Assembly: GCA_004369045.1 (NCBI GenBank)
Contig: ML213512.1
Span: 246,698-310,697, forward strand
DNA length: 64,000 bases
Direction: 5' to 3'
Origin: Heliocybe sulcata
Lineage: Eukaryota; Basidiomycota; Agaricomycetes; Gloeophyllales; Gloeophyllaceae
Shown: piece by piece, positions 12,147 through 23,833 of the stretch
Numbering within the stretch: the stretch's first letter is position 1
How the letters are laid out: each line of letters opens with the position of its first letter
Notes under the pieces: generated by a model
The model's database searches: none
The model's input: only the letters and a program-made list of their open reading frames with translations
What the model was told of the DNA's origin: nothing
Translations under genes and position numbers: made by a program

Positions 12147-12892
12147 ATGCCGCTATCCAAAATACCATTACTAGTCATGGCTTTACTGGGCCTCCATGCA
12201 GGCTTAGAGCGCCCTAACCCTCCCCCGCCGCCTGAAGAGCGGCATCTTACGAATCATGTCAGCCAACGGATCGACTTCACATTTGGGCCGTTCTTCATCA
12301 AAGTGGGGATCCCTCTACTGTTGGACCGGCGGGAGGCTAACAGAACAACTCGCAGGCCTTAAGCTTCGTCATTGCTCTTATCGAGATACTACTCATCCTC
12401 GGGCATCCACATTCTGACGCGACCTGGATCACGCGGGTTTGCGGACTGATCGATCCTTCCATACGAATCACCAGCAGATTCGCCCTTGGATGCCTTCTCA
12501 TTGTTTCAGGCGCTTCCTTGCGCCTGTGGTGCTACCGTACATTGGGTAGATTCTTTACCTTCGAGATCAGCCTCCTGCCAGGCCACATCCTGGTAACCGA
12601 CGGACCATATCGTTTCGTTCGACACCCGAGCTACACGGGTCTCCTCATGCTGGTACTGGGCTTTCATCTGTGCTTCTTCACCCCAGGGTCATTCATATTT
12701 GAGTGTGGGTATCTGGACAGCGATCACGCGAAGATGGCGAGCGCTGTGTGGGTGCTTCTTACAGCAGGTATTTGTTTTGGAGCGACCATCAGGATGAGAA
12801 AAGAGGACAGGCTATTACACGAGCACTTCGGCGAGCAGTGGGAGCGGTGGGCCAAAGACGTACCATATAGGTTAGTTCCTTGTGTGATCTGA
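12147..12892 (+). CDS. ICMT-family isoprenylcysteine carboxyl methyltransferase-like membrane protein
   Basis: Two exons, 12147-12302 and 12356-12892, joined in phase 0 by a 53-nt intron, give 230 residues. The C-terminal half carries the family signature: GPYRFVRHPSYTG at about residues 149-161, then a hydrophobic hairpin, then EHFGEQWERW and VPYRLVP at the end. These residues bind S-adenosylmethionine in ICMT/PEMT-type enzymes. At least four hydrophobic segments are visible. The founding enzyme, Ste14/ICMT, methylates prenylated CAAX proteins in the ER. This copy may be one of the several divergent paralogues common in basidiomycetes, so no gene symbol is given. Confidence 0.82.
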
Positions 12893-13317
12893 ACATTCAC
12901 TGGATTCCTGCTGCCGCATGAACGTACTCAGTATGGGTGTACTGTAGCCAAGTAGCTCAATCAACGCCTGGAGCGTACTCGGGGACCCGATGTCTAGTGT
13001 GAACGCTTGCTGTCATTGGCCCAATTCGTCGACTAATGCTGCGCCCGACATATGAAGGACAATGGCTGGGAAGAGTTTTCGAGTCATCATCAATCACCTT
13101 GACTCAGGAGAGGGACCGACACTGGAACGGAATGACTCCCAGCAGCGACACCGTCCATTCGCAACGCCCGATACCCACACGGCACGGCGACCTGATCGTG
13201 GCTGTGCTGCACGTATCTTATCGCCACCGAACGGGGCGCAGAACATAAAGCATCAACACGAACAATGAAGACAAATATCATCCTCACTGTCCAGGGCACT
13301 CAGATCTCAAACACAAC
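12893..13317. promoter_or_regulatory. Intergenic region upstream of the kinesin gene
   Basis: 425 bases between two plus-strand genes. Presumably 3' UTR of the ICMT-like gene followed by the kinesin promoter. The start region at 13318 is preceded by ctcaaacacaac, an A/C-rich leader typical of fungal starts. No other feature was recognised. Confidence 0.35.
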
Positions 13318-15807
13318 ATGGCAGCAGCCTCAGCAACCTCCATAACCTCCAACCTCCCTCTCTTCCGCTCTCTCCTCTCCGACTGGTCCGCGAAGCAACC
13401 GCCCCCGAAGGGCTTCACCACCACGACCGAGGAGATCAGCGAGGTGTTTGACAAACGGCTCTCGGACAAGGCGAGCGGGCTGTACGAGACTGGAAAGGAT
13501 GTACTGGTGACGTTCAGGACGAGGCCACCCTTGGAGGACGAGGCGGCAGAGAAGTTCAAGGCCGTGGTGGACTCGGAAGAAGGCCAGGAGGTGCAGGTGC
13601 AGGAGAAGGTCGAATTTTGCGAGGGCATAACGCTGGCGAGCGCAGAGCCTGGGGTGTTCGTCGCACATGTACCAAGTGTGAAGGTACGCTGCTGCGAACT
13701 TCCTCTAGACTAGCTTCTCCAAACAGTAAACCGCAGTGGAACGGACCCACGCTGCAACATAAATCCTTCGACTCCGACCTCGCCTTCGGGCCCCAGATCG
13801 ACAACGAAGAAGTCTACAAGCGCACCGTAGTCGCCAACGACGTAAGCCGCCGGGCTCCCGTCTGACCCGTATGCTCACGGCCCTGCAGCTCCTCGCCCTC
13901 GTCCTCTCCGGCGGCATATCGTGCATCCTCGCCTACGGCCAGACAGGCTCCGGCAAGACGTTCACAATGGAGGGCCTCGAGCACCGCATCGCGCGGGACC
14001 TCTTCGCCGTCGCCGCGGTCATGGGCAGGCGCTTCGCGGAGGCGGAGGGCGTGGAGGACCACGATATCTTTGAGTTCGGAGTGACGTTTCTCGAGCTCCT
14101 GGGCAAGCACGCGTCGGATCTGGTGGAACCACCGGAGGGCGTGGATGCGAGGGGCGAGCCTATTCGGAAGGAAGTGCCTATCCAGGAGGACAAGGTGCGA
14201 GGGTTTCGTACTTTGTGTTTTGTTCTATAGTGATCTGGCGGTAGGCTGGTGACGTCCGACCGCGCCTCATTTCGACCAGCGTCCGTTCCTCGGCAGAGCT
14301 GGAAGACTTGATCAACAACTCTTTAGCTCACCGCCGCACAAGCGCTACTGCGCGCAACGCGACAAGCAGCCGCAGCCACGCCATCCTGACAATCAGAGTC
14401 AAGAATAAGCTCCTTCCCTACGCCGAAGAAGGCCAGCTCATTTTGGTAGAGTCGGTGCTTTCGTCGACCGACGTTGAGGTTGAGCACTGATATTATTACA
14501 CAGCCTCGCTGGAAGCGAGAGGTACGAAGACTCGAAAGCGCACGACAAGCAGCGCATGGACGAGTCGCGGGAGAACAACAAGAGCCTCATGAACCTCAAA
14601 GACTGCGTCCGCGCAAAAGCAAAAATGGCCGCCGAGGAAGGCTTCGTCCACATCCCCTGGCGGATGAACAAGCTGACTATGCTCCTGAAGGTGCGCAGTT
14701 CTCATATCTATAACCCACTCCGCCACGACTGACAGCGCTCTCCAGCCGATTTTCGACATCGAGGCGCGCCAGCACTCCAAGACTCTCATCATTGCGCACG
14801 TCTCGCCGCACATCCAAGACTCGGTCCACAGCGTCAACACCCTCTCGTACGCGTCCCCGTTCAAGACCGCCCCGCCGAAGCCCCGAGGCCCTGCGCCGTA
14901 TGATGCGAAAGACCCGCGCACGTGGAGCCACGCGCAGACCGTGTCGTGGCTCAAGGACGAGTTCACCAAGCGCGTCAAACTGCGCCGGCAGGCCGAGTGG
15001 AAGGTGAAATCTGAAAGAGCTGCGAAAGAGGGCAAGAAGCTGAAACCGCTGGATTCCGATGAGCCCGTGGACACGCACGTCGATGTCGACAAGCTCTGCC
15101 CAGGAGATATGACGGCCAAGAACTTCGCGAAGATGTACACGACCGAGTTTATCGAGCGGTGCTTGCAGGCAGCGCGCAAGGACGAGAAGCCGCTGCCACA
15201 GAGCCAGACGACGGTCGTAAAGTCGATCTCGACAGAGGTTGCGGGACAGATGTATTACCTAGTCATCACTGCGAAGACGCGGACTCGGAACGCGATCATG
15301 AAGAGCAGGAAGAAACTTGCAGTCGTCGACACCTATGGTGAGTTCAAACGCACGGCTGGTTCACGTACCTCTAATGTTCTTTGGACAGGCGAAGCACCGT
15401 TGACTAAGTATAATTACGGGAAATACACCGACGAGGAACTGAACATGGCGCAGCTGCAGTACCGCAGCACGTGGAACCAGGTTCTCTGGGCTGCCGAGAA
15501 GAAAGCGAAGGAGGAGGGCGGGGACGTCGCGGAGGCGGTTAGCAAAGCCGCGGAGGAGATGATGGAAAAGTGGAAGGCAGAGGGCGGACGCGTCATGCTC
15601 AAGTTCCCGGAGGAAGAGATCGCGGAAGCCAAAGCGGACACGGGCTACAAGAAGTGGGACGAGCACGTCGAGGAGGCGATGGTGCGGGCTGACAATAATA
15701 AGGTCGACAGTCAGTGGGCAAGGGAGAATGCTATTAGGGAGATGGTGGATGACTACCGGAAGAAGAAGGCGAGTCAGAGGGACGGCGGTGCGTCGAACTC
15801 TGTTTGA
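13318..15807 (+). CDS. Kinesin motor protein (kinesin-13-like) with C-terminal SAM/pointed-like region
   Basis: Seven exons fit with all phases kept: 13318-13683, 13737-13841, 13889-14194, 14245-14450, 14504-14690, 14746-15337 and 15389-15807, giving 726 residues. The motor shows FRTRPPLEDE near the N-terminus, P-loop AYGQTGSGKTFTMEG, switch I NATSSRSH, switch II DLAGSE (split by an intron) and NNKSLMNLKDC with RMNKLTMLLK. All ATPase motifs are intact. After the motor comes DPRTWSHAQTVSWLKDEF and, about 50 residues on, LCPGDMTAKNF and TEFIERC, which resembles a SAM/pointed fold with a charged insertion. The rest is a charged helical tail. KIF24-type kinesin-13 proteins also pair a SAM domain with the motor, but at the other end. 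A role in microtubule end control is inferred only from that likeness. Confidence 0.85.
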
Positions 15808-16057
15808 TGATCCTGTTGTGTATGCATATACCTGCTTCGTGATTGCTGGGACACTTGATGCGTGGCGTGCGCATGCGAACTGAATTGTACGATGTATATT
15901 ACTATGCTGGATATGGATATGGATGTGGATACAGTCACTGCGACGCTCGAAACTGCCCGCGGTCAACACTGGTCTGAGAATAACTAAGCGGCGCTCACCT
16001 AAGGGAGTAAACCGACACGGCGCATGCTTTTCGCATGGACGTTGGCTAGAACGTCAG

Positions 16058-16555
16058 CTATGAGGACTTCCTATAGGCCGGCATAACCGCCTGGGCAGCA
16101 GCGGTGGCCAGGTCAATCTCCTTCTGGATCTCTTGCACGTCTTGTGATAGCTGGGAGTATAGCCCGTTGAATTCAGAAACAGGTGAGAGAGAATTCGGAA
16201 ATACCTGCGATGCCTCTTCACCCTGCGCTGCCTTCTCCGCCTCCATTTGCTCCCACAGCTTGGGTGCAAAGTCAGCATCAGACAATCACGGCCTTACATG
16301 CCAAACCAACCTCTGGCATTATACATCAGTCAAAATGGATAGTCATAACTTCAATTGGAAGCGCACCTTTTCCTCTTCGCAGAGTGTCATTATGAATGCG
16401 CAGAGCCGTCCAGGCTCCCCACACGCATACTCCGACACAAGTGAAGACAACCCCTCCATGTAGGATGTCAAAGACTGATGGTCCACTGGGATATGATTGA
16501 GTTGACGGCCTTCTTGCTCGTGAGGCAGGACGCAAGAGCCGTAAAGTAGACCGCA
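16058..16555 (-). CDS. Small predicted mitochondrial membrane protein (COX14-like layout), splice site uncertain
   Basis: The ATG at 16555 opens a frame with an Arg/Ser-rich, acid-free N-terminus (MRSTLRLLRPASRARRPS) that looks like a mitochondrial presequence. One hydrophobic segment follows (HGGVVFTCVGVCVWGAW), then DTLRRGK. A later frame on the same strand, LWEQMEAEKAAQGEEAS then LSQDVQEIQKEIDLA, ends at 16058 and is acidic and coiled. The TM-then-RRGK-then-acidic-helix layout is like small COX14-type cytochrome-oxidase assembly factors. The junction near 16262-16355 could not be fixed: the best donor (GTGCGC) and the only acceptor in frame do not agree in phase. A shorter 74-residue product ending near 16279 is also possible. 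Confidence 0.5.
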
Positions 16556-16844
16556 TGGCGTTGGTGGAAGAGCATTCAAGCCAACGCCACAAGTTGTACT
16601 TACGGCAATCGCCGGGCTTCGCTGCTCGTTTGCACGTGACGCCGGACGTCCATAGCAAGGCCACACTCACTGTGCCTTGAGAAAAGTGACTACACAGCGC
16701 ATTCCAAGCAGCACACAGCGGGGGTTACATTATGATAAACGGCTTCATATGACATGACTATTATACAAGTACAAGAACATGAACGAGAGCGAGGAGCTAG
16801 TAATTAGGCATCAACGCAAGTCGTAAGAGTACAGGATACACCCT

Positions 16845-18504
16845 CTAGGCCGTGGTGGCGTTGTTGAAGATGAGGATGTTGACCGTCTTAGGCGGCAGCT
16901 CCGCGAGCATATCCTTGCTCCCAAGGGCGATCAGCGCCTTCTTGAGCTGCGCCGGTGACAGGGTCGAGGGACCGTTGGAAGCCTCGAGCGAGCTGACGAG
17001 CTCGGGCGCCGGCATGAACTCGGCGATCCAACTGGGCAGAACGTTGTGAAGCATGCCATACACCGACGCGGTACGTTGGGGCTGAAGCATGTCGGGAACC
17101 ATGTCCTTCGAGAAGTCGGGGTTGAAAGTCGCAGAAGGGTAGAGAGAGAGGAGGTACGCGAGCATGCCAGCGGTGTGCGGCGATGCCATGGAAGTACCGG
17201 ACATGGTCGTGGTCGCGGTGGTGCTGCCGATGTAGGTCGACTTGATGTTCAAGCCTGTGAAATTTGAGTAAGCACTGAGATCATTTTGTAGAGCTGGAAC
17301 CACATACCAGGAGCGAAGATGTCCACGCAGGCACCGTGGTTCGAGAAGTACGCACGCTCGTCACCGAGAGTGGAAGCACCGACGGTCACGGCCTTCTCCG
17401 CAGCAGCAGGCGAGTACTGGCAGGCATCCCGGTTGTCGTTACCTGGGCAACTAGTCAGCCTGAAAACCCAGCACTAAACACTGTACGACTCACCAGCAGC
17501 AACAGCGAAGTGCATACCAGCATCAACAGCGCGGTTGACCGCATCATCGAGGGCGCGCGACTTGCCACCACCGAGACTCATGTTGGCAACGGATCCCTTA
17601 TGGCTCGTCTTGCCGGTCGCCTTGAACTCAGCCAGAGCGGCCTCCGCCTTGTTCTTGGCCTCCGTCGCGGCCCAGACAACACCAGCGACGACATCGGACA
17701 TGCTACCACTGCCGTTTGAGCCGAGCACCTTCACCGCGATGACATGCGCAGCCTTGGCAACACCATACTTGCGTGAAGCAATCGTGCCAGCGCAGTGAGT
17801 ACCGTGACCGTTGTTATCCTCGTCATAGTCGTTCTGGGGAACAGTCTTGCCCCATTTGGCGCGGCCCTCGAACTCTTCGTGGTTGACGTTGATACCAGTG
17901 TCGATGATATACACATCGACGCCCTCACCGCCCTGGGTGTCGTACTCGTACCTTTGGAACGTCGAGAAGGACAGCTTCTTGCGATGGCTGACGCGAGCTA
18001 AACCCTGCGGTGACGCTTTAGCGATGTTTCCCACGGTTGACTGCGGCGGTAACGTACCCAAGGTGCACCCTTCTGGGTCTTCAATGACGACTCCAACGAC
18101 TGTACCTCCATCGTCCTGACTATCTGATCCCGCTCAACGTAGTCCACCTCCGGCGCGGATCTGATAGCGTCGAGAGTGGACTCGGTGAAGTGCCCTGCAT
18201 AGCCCTTTACGTGTCCGTCGTACACGTGACGGAGACCGCTCTCCTCGCCCTGCAGAGGGTCCGCCTCGTGAACACTCTGCAGGAAGTTCAAGTGATTCTG
18301 CATAAGCGCGGTAGGAAGCTCATTCTTGAGCATAACGATATACGAGTTGTTCACGGTGCCGTGTGGGTGAGCCTCCTCCATGAACGGCGCCGGAACGAGA
18401 CGTTGACGCGAAGCATATTGAGGGGAGGTAGACAACGGCGTAGCAAGTGCAGACGATGCCAACGACACTGCCAGTAAGGACAGACTCAGTATTGAGGGGG
18501 TCAT
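16845..18504 (-). CDS. Secreted subtilisin-like serine protease (S8A, proteinase K/cerevisin type)
   Basis: Four exons, 18058-18504, 17494-18004, 17308-17442 and 16845-17254, fit with all phases and give 500 residues. The start at 18504 begins a typical signal peptide (MTPSILSLSLLAVSLASSALA); an upstream in-frame methionine would put a hydrophilic stretch in front of it. An inhibitor-I9 propeptide follows (NSYIVMLKNELP to EVDYVERDQ). The mature enzyme begins near APWGLARVSHR. The catalytic triad is complete: Asp in IIDTGINV, His in GHGTHCAGT, Ser in SGTSMASPH, with the oxyanion region at AAGNDN. The protease should self-process and act in the vacuole or outside the cell. The C-terminal extension after the catalytic Ser is about 115 residues. 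Confidence 0.93.
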
Positions 18505-18836
18505 GATGGTGGTTGCAGTGGAAGGGGTGGTTGACTTGCCCGCGCCACCGCCCATGATAACGCGGCTCTTGTTTGTTGATATTTGGTATTAGAGTGGCGT
18601 GGCACCGCTCCCGTGATAAGAGTTGCAACAGAGTAACCCCGATTCGTGTACAGCTCGTGTGGGTCTCTCCTGCATCGCCGAAACGTTCTCTCTCGAGGTG
18701 CAGGCACTGCCTTATCCCGAGAGTCCTAAACAATCCAATTTCCAAGGCTGTCCATGGTATACATAGCTCTATACATAAGCGCTAAGATATCGTAAGTGGT
18801 CGTACGACACATAGTCGGGATGGATGCCTCGCGTCT
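18505..18836. other. Spacer between sulfate permease and subtilisin genes
   Basis: 332 bases between two minus-strand genes, presumably the subtilisin promoter and the permease 3' UTR. The region just upstream of 18504 on the minus strand contains a run of ACC/CAC triplets. Nothing else is supported. Confidence 0.3.
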
Positions 18837-21695
18837 TCAGGCTAGGTAATATCTCCTGCCTACTAGAGCTGTGGCGGCACCCACATTCGCCTGGAAAGCA
18901 TCTTCCCCGACTAGCTTCGCTATCCCTGCGCGCTCAAATACTTCGCGAGGGCCTCTTTTGAGATGCGTGATGAACAGCTCGACGTCGCGGTTCTGATAAT
19001 ACCCGTCCTAAGCTTTGTATGGCAAGAACTACATGATCTTCCGTACCTTATATGTCTCTAATAGCTCGTAGAAGATTTGAGCGGCACTACATTCGGACGT
19101 TTATCAGTTAGGGGCGTGTATCAGATACGAAGGTCCGATACGCACGATGCGTCACAAGAGTCAACATCCGCCATGTGAAAGATGAGCACGGTCGCCTCCT
19201 GTCGTCGAGGCTCTTCCGATGGATGACTCGGGTCCGCACCATATAGCTCAAGTCTGCGTAATCGCTCTGCACGAGGATCCCCATAACAATTAGCATCAAA
19301 CAGACAAATAATGAGTCTATAAATGACGGGCTCACCTTTCAGCTGGGCAGTGTTGGCTTCACACGCCCGTCAGCCGTGGAAACAGTTACAGCGCTACGTC
19401 TGAACTCACCGAAATCCAAATTCTCTCGAATCCGGACGATGAGAACCCCCGGGACTTCTTCTCTCGCCTCCGGGTTCTCATTAACGGCTTCCCACTTGTC
19501 CGTTCCAGGGATTCTCCCCTACAGGAGCCGTAGAGAAGTCGACGGATCAATCATGATGCAACCCAAAGAAGATGCGCAGCTCACCAGAATAGTCATCTTC
19601 GGTTTCGAGGACCGGTGAACTACCAATAATAGCGAGACAATCAAGCTAATAGTGATCCCAATCTCGATGTTCCATATTATGGTGAGGGTAAAGGTCAGGA
19701 ACATGAGTCCGAGATCAATCCAGGAGCGCATCCTAGCATTACATTAGCGACATGACATGATGGGTAACATGGTGACGTACTTCCAGTAGTAGCGGACATC
19801 GTGCGGCGTCTCAGCGAGCAAACTAAACACTACCATGGCAATGCTGGATCGAGATTAGCGAATGAAAAATCCGCGACAACTTCGAACCCACATTGCTGCT
19901 AGGACACAAGTTGGGAGATGGTAAAGCATCGGTAACAAAAAAAAGGTCGCCAAGAGTACGATAGTCGAAGTGATCAGTGACGCCATTTGCGTTCGACCTC
20001 CAACCTCTCCGTTAATACGGGACCTACAGTGGTGCAGCTGAGTTCATTATAGAAGACGGCGTCAACAAAAGTCATACCTAGTGATAGAACCGAACGCAGG
20101 TAGAGTCCCAGGAACAAACGACCCCATCAAGTTCCCAGCTCCGAGCGCTACGAGCTCCCGGTTGGGACTAATTGAATATCCGAACCGCCCTGCATTCTGC
20201 TTTGCTGCCACAATGCTGTCCAGATAGCCGATGACGGAACATAGTCTACGCATAAAATTCAGTGACTAATGCATAGGATACTCTGAGGACGGACTTACAC
20301 TGCTGTCGACGTGGTCGATCTGAGGTACGACAGATTCTTGTGACGAAAGGGCAGACGGAAGAAGTGGCTTCCCATCTTCGTGTTCACATGACCCAAGACA
20401 TCCACGCCGTCATCATCCCAGTCGAACTCCTGCGACATAACTACAAGTATTCATATTCAGTAAGATATATTACGCAATTGCAGCCAGCTCACGCGTCGAA
20501 ACGACCACAACGACCAGGACCTCGGGCAACCGGTATATGAACCAGTATCTTTTAAACCCGGCCTTGACTGTTCGTAGCACCATTAGAGTTCCCAAAGCAC
20601 CAAAGCTGATGAATGTAGTAAGTTCATGAGCCTTTGGGATGTGTTCCACAAGGAAGAAGAGTTTCTCCAGAGTAGTCTGTGGATTGGCCAGGTGCTCCGC
20701 GTGAACAAGCCCGAACATGGGTATTAGCTGCTCACTAAATCAAACGCGTTAGTACGGTCCAGGAAGCCGTGCTTATAACACTCGCATCATAATGACTACT
20801 GCCACAGCAGTGATGAAGCCGCGCAGTAATGCCCGGCTGAGAACTACATCAATAAATCCTAGGCGAAAGAAGCCCAGGAGGAAGGATATCAAGCCGACTT
20901 GAAAGGTGATTATCGTGCTGACGGCTATGCCGATGGCGTCAGAATCAACGGGATGTGTGTGAGGGTCGCCGTGGATGATGTCGGATACGGCTTGTCCAAC
21001 CAGGAGACTTAAGGCTGCTTCAGGAGCAACATTAAGTTGCCGTGAGGTACCAAGAAGAGCGTAAATGATTCCTGGGATTGACGCTGAGAACTGCAGGCTT
21101 AGAGTTCAGTATGCTGTTAAAGGCACAGATTGTGCCACTCACCAGCCCTGCTACCGGACTCAGCTTTGCAAGTGACGTCGCATAACTGACTGATTGGGGT
21201 ATGAGCATACATGCGACAGTCACGCCAGCGAGGACGTCGCCTCCCAATCTGGATTGTTGAGGATGGAATCATATGTGCATTAGGCTAGAGGGTCTCACTC
21301 ACAATGACAAGGAATAATTCGGGATCCATGTAGTGGATGGAATGTAGTAGCGAACTTTCTTTGTCCAACTCGATTTCTTAGGTTGTGTCTGAGACTTCTT
21401 CGCATGGACTGGAATTTGAGGATACTGTTCAGCTGACCCATAACCGGACGGATGGTAGACCGTCCGGCGCAAGAACCCACGCACCTGAGCTCGTCTCACT
21501 CTGCACTCCGCCATACATAGTACCTCCTCTCCCTGGCCCTGACAACAACGTCGAGGTTTCGCCCGCTGGGCGCGCATCAGTTGCCATGCCTGACACCGAC
21601 AACGTTGAGGGCGCTCTGGAGAAGAATGGCGTCTGCGGGCTGCTCCCCGCAGCAGGCGTTGCTGGAGTCATGTTGCCATCTTCATGCCGGTTCAT
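18837..21695 (-). CDS. SulP-family sulfate permease with C-terminal STAS domain
   Basis: The start is the ATG at 21695; exon 1 is 21485-21695, exon 2 is 21303-21432 and exon 3 starts at 21248, with phases matching. About ten short introns follow, and the stop is at 18837. The membrane part shows the fungal SulP hallmarks STTWIPNYSLSL, GGDVLAGVTVACMLIPQS, LLGTSRQLNVAPEAALSLL and ELVALGAGNLMGSFVPGTLP. Ten to twelve hydrophobic segments follow the family pattern. The C-terminal STAS domain runs from VLIVRIRENLDFAN through FHMADVDSCDASA to FITHLKRGPREVFERAG, just before the stop. It should import sulfate at the plasma membrane. No break was seen. A MET8-like gene serving sulfite reduction lies in the same window but about 8 kb away. 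Confidence 0.92.
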
Positions 21696-22116
21696 TTGGG
21701 AATCGTTATGCCGCCAGAATGCGCACAGATCGTCAACGCAGGTTCATTAGAGGTATCTGTCCGAAATTATGGTGGCGGGGCTCGATCGCAGCCCGTATAC
21801 CGGATGGGATGCCGAAGGCACGGGTATGCAGCCAGTAACAACTCGGACATTTATCCGATAACAAGCCCATTTGATTTCAGTAGAGTATGCTGGATAACGA
21901 CTCCAGAATATTTTACAGCTTAATGAGTAATCGACAAATTATTAATCGTCTCATTTCCTGCCTTTCAATATCAAGAGGACGTCCTCGGCGGATTGCCGAT
22001 ATCGCCACACTAGTACTGAAAGCACTTCGTACAAGGCGTCCCGAAGTAGGACCTATCCGCAGGGACCGAACATTGCACCGTACCTGAAGTTGGCAGGAGG
22101 CCATGTGCAGATGGAC
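21696..22116. promoter_or_regulatory. Intergenic region upstream of the sulfate permease gene
   Basis: 421 bases upstream of the permease start on the minus strand. As sulfate permease genes are usually sulfur-controlled, Cys3/MET-type bZIP sites would be expected, but none was identified with confidence. The right end is the 3' UTR of the dehydrogenase gene. Confidence 0.3.
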
Positions 22117-23540
22117 CTAGGCATCGGGATACTCGTAAAAGCCCTTGCCATTTTTTCTGCCATACCACTGGGCATCGACCATTCTCTCCAGGAGCACGGA
22201 CGGCCGATACTTGGAGTCACCCGTGCCTTGGTAGAGCGTCTGCTGGATGGCGAGGCATGTATCGAGGCCAATGCTGTTGAGGGAGTCAAGGTGACTGCTG
22301 AGAAATAGCGGTCAAGACTTACAAGTCAGCTGTAGAGGAACACTGTAAGATAGGCAGTGTCGCGAGAGGCGTCCTAGAGCGTACCTAACTGCAGGGGACC
22401 CATAGGATGGTTCATGCCCAACTTGAGCGTCTTATCAATATCCTCTTTAGTAGCAACGCCCTAAAATGCCGTCGGAAAGGCACGTCAGTCATAGATTAGA
22501 CCTACAGTAATGCGCGAGATGCACCTTCTCAAGCCACATGATCGCCTGGAGGAAGGTTTAATCGCTGATGCCATGTAATATCGACTAGACTTGCGCACCT
22601 CGTTAATAAATGGCATCAGGAGAGCGTTCGACACAAAACCTGGGACATCCTTGGAAACAGTAACCTCTGCCACAAGCTCAGTGATCTGGTGAATGTTCTA
22701 CCCTGCGAAAGCAACTTACCTTTACCACAAGCTACCGCGAATGCTTTTGCTCGGTTGAGTGTGTCCTCTGACGTTTGCAGTGCCGAGATGAGCTCGACCA
22801 ATTTCTGTGCAGACGATGTTCAGCAGTCCATAGAGTCGTTCGCGATGTGCCCACCATGACAGGAACCGGATTGAAGAAATGAAGCCCTGTAATCAATTAG
22901 CACCTTCGCTCTTGAGTTTGCGATCATCGAATACGAATACACAGACCCACCGACAACCCGGGCGGCGCTCTGTTTCCCCGACTCCGATGCCGCTGACTGG
23001 CCCTCAAGAATAGTCGAAGCCGCTATCTTGGTTATACTGATCGAAGATGTATTTGACGCCAAGATAGCGTCTGGACGGCACTCTGCAGAAAGCGAGGAGA
23101 ATATCTTCTGCTTCAGAGACAAGTTCTCCGAGACCGCCTACGGGCCGCGATTTCTGTGAGCTCTCCTGCCAGAACCCACCAGAGCAGAAAGTGACATACT
23201 TCCACAACCATATCCACGTCCCTCAGTCCCTTCATACCCTGCTCCTGGCTCACTACTGTGATTCTCTCTCGCGCTTCCTTCGCTTCGACATCCTGGATCT
23301 TCCCTTTACTGACATCTTTTGCTAAGAGCTTGTCCATCAACTTGAGGCCCTTGTCAACTTGCTCCGTTGACCGGTCATATAGTAAGACGGGTGTTTTGGC
23401 TCGTAGTGCAGCGACGTAGGCAATGCCGAGACCTGACTGTCTTTGAGACTCACGGTTACGAGAAGGACTTTCATGCACAACATACCCATTTGTCCTGAGC
23501 CTAAGACGCCCAGTGTACGTATTCCATGAGCAAGTGACAT
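22117..23540 (-). CDS. 3-hydroxyacyl-CoA (3-hydroxybutyryl-CoA type) dehydrogenase
   Basis: Exons 23486-23540, 23200-23432 and 22951-23137 fit with phases kept, and four or more further exons lead to the stop at 22117. The predicted protein is about 300 residues, normal for the short single-function form. The N-terminal Rossmann fold reads [19 protein letters not shown]. The catalytic region includes [15 protein letters not shown] and [17 protein letters not shown] with the active-site His. The C-terminal domain has [29 protein letters not shown] and the ending [11 protein letters not shown]. It oxidises L-3-hydroxyacyl-CoA with NAD+ in beta-oxidation. No PTS1 tripeptide is visible at the end (YPDA), so it may be mitochondrial or cytosolic. 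Confidence 0.9.
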
Positions 23541-23833
23541 CGCTCTGGTAGTTTCAGGGGAGACCAGCCAGACGAGTGTTAACGTTATAGTGGGTGAACC
23601 GGGCGCGACAGTCAAATACGGGGAAGGGCATATGCATGTGATATTTCCGATCGCGCTTGTGGCCGCAGGTGCGCTCGGCGGTCCTGAAAGATGCATGACA
23701 GGTGTAAGGGCGGAATAATCCACTGAAAGCGAGGCAATGTGCGATACTCCGATTCTGTATCGGCTATAATATTGCTCTTGAACTACAAGAAAGGCCAGTA
23801 ACTTCTATAATTTATCGTGATATTCCAGTCCTT

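Noticed and set aside
18505-18555. Upstream in-frame start of the subtilisin gene
   Set aside because: It would place a Gly/Ser/Thr-rich stretch in front of a clear signal peptide.
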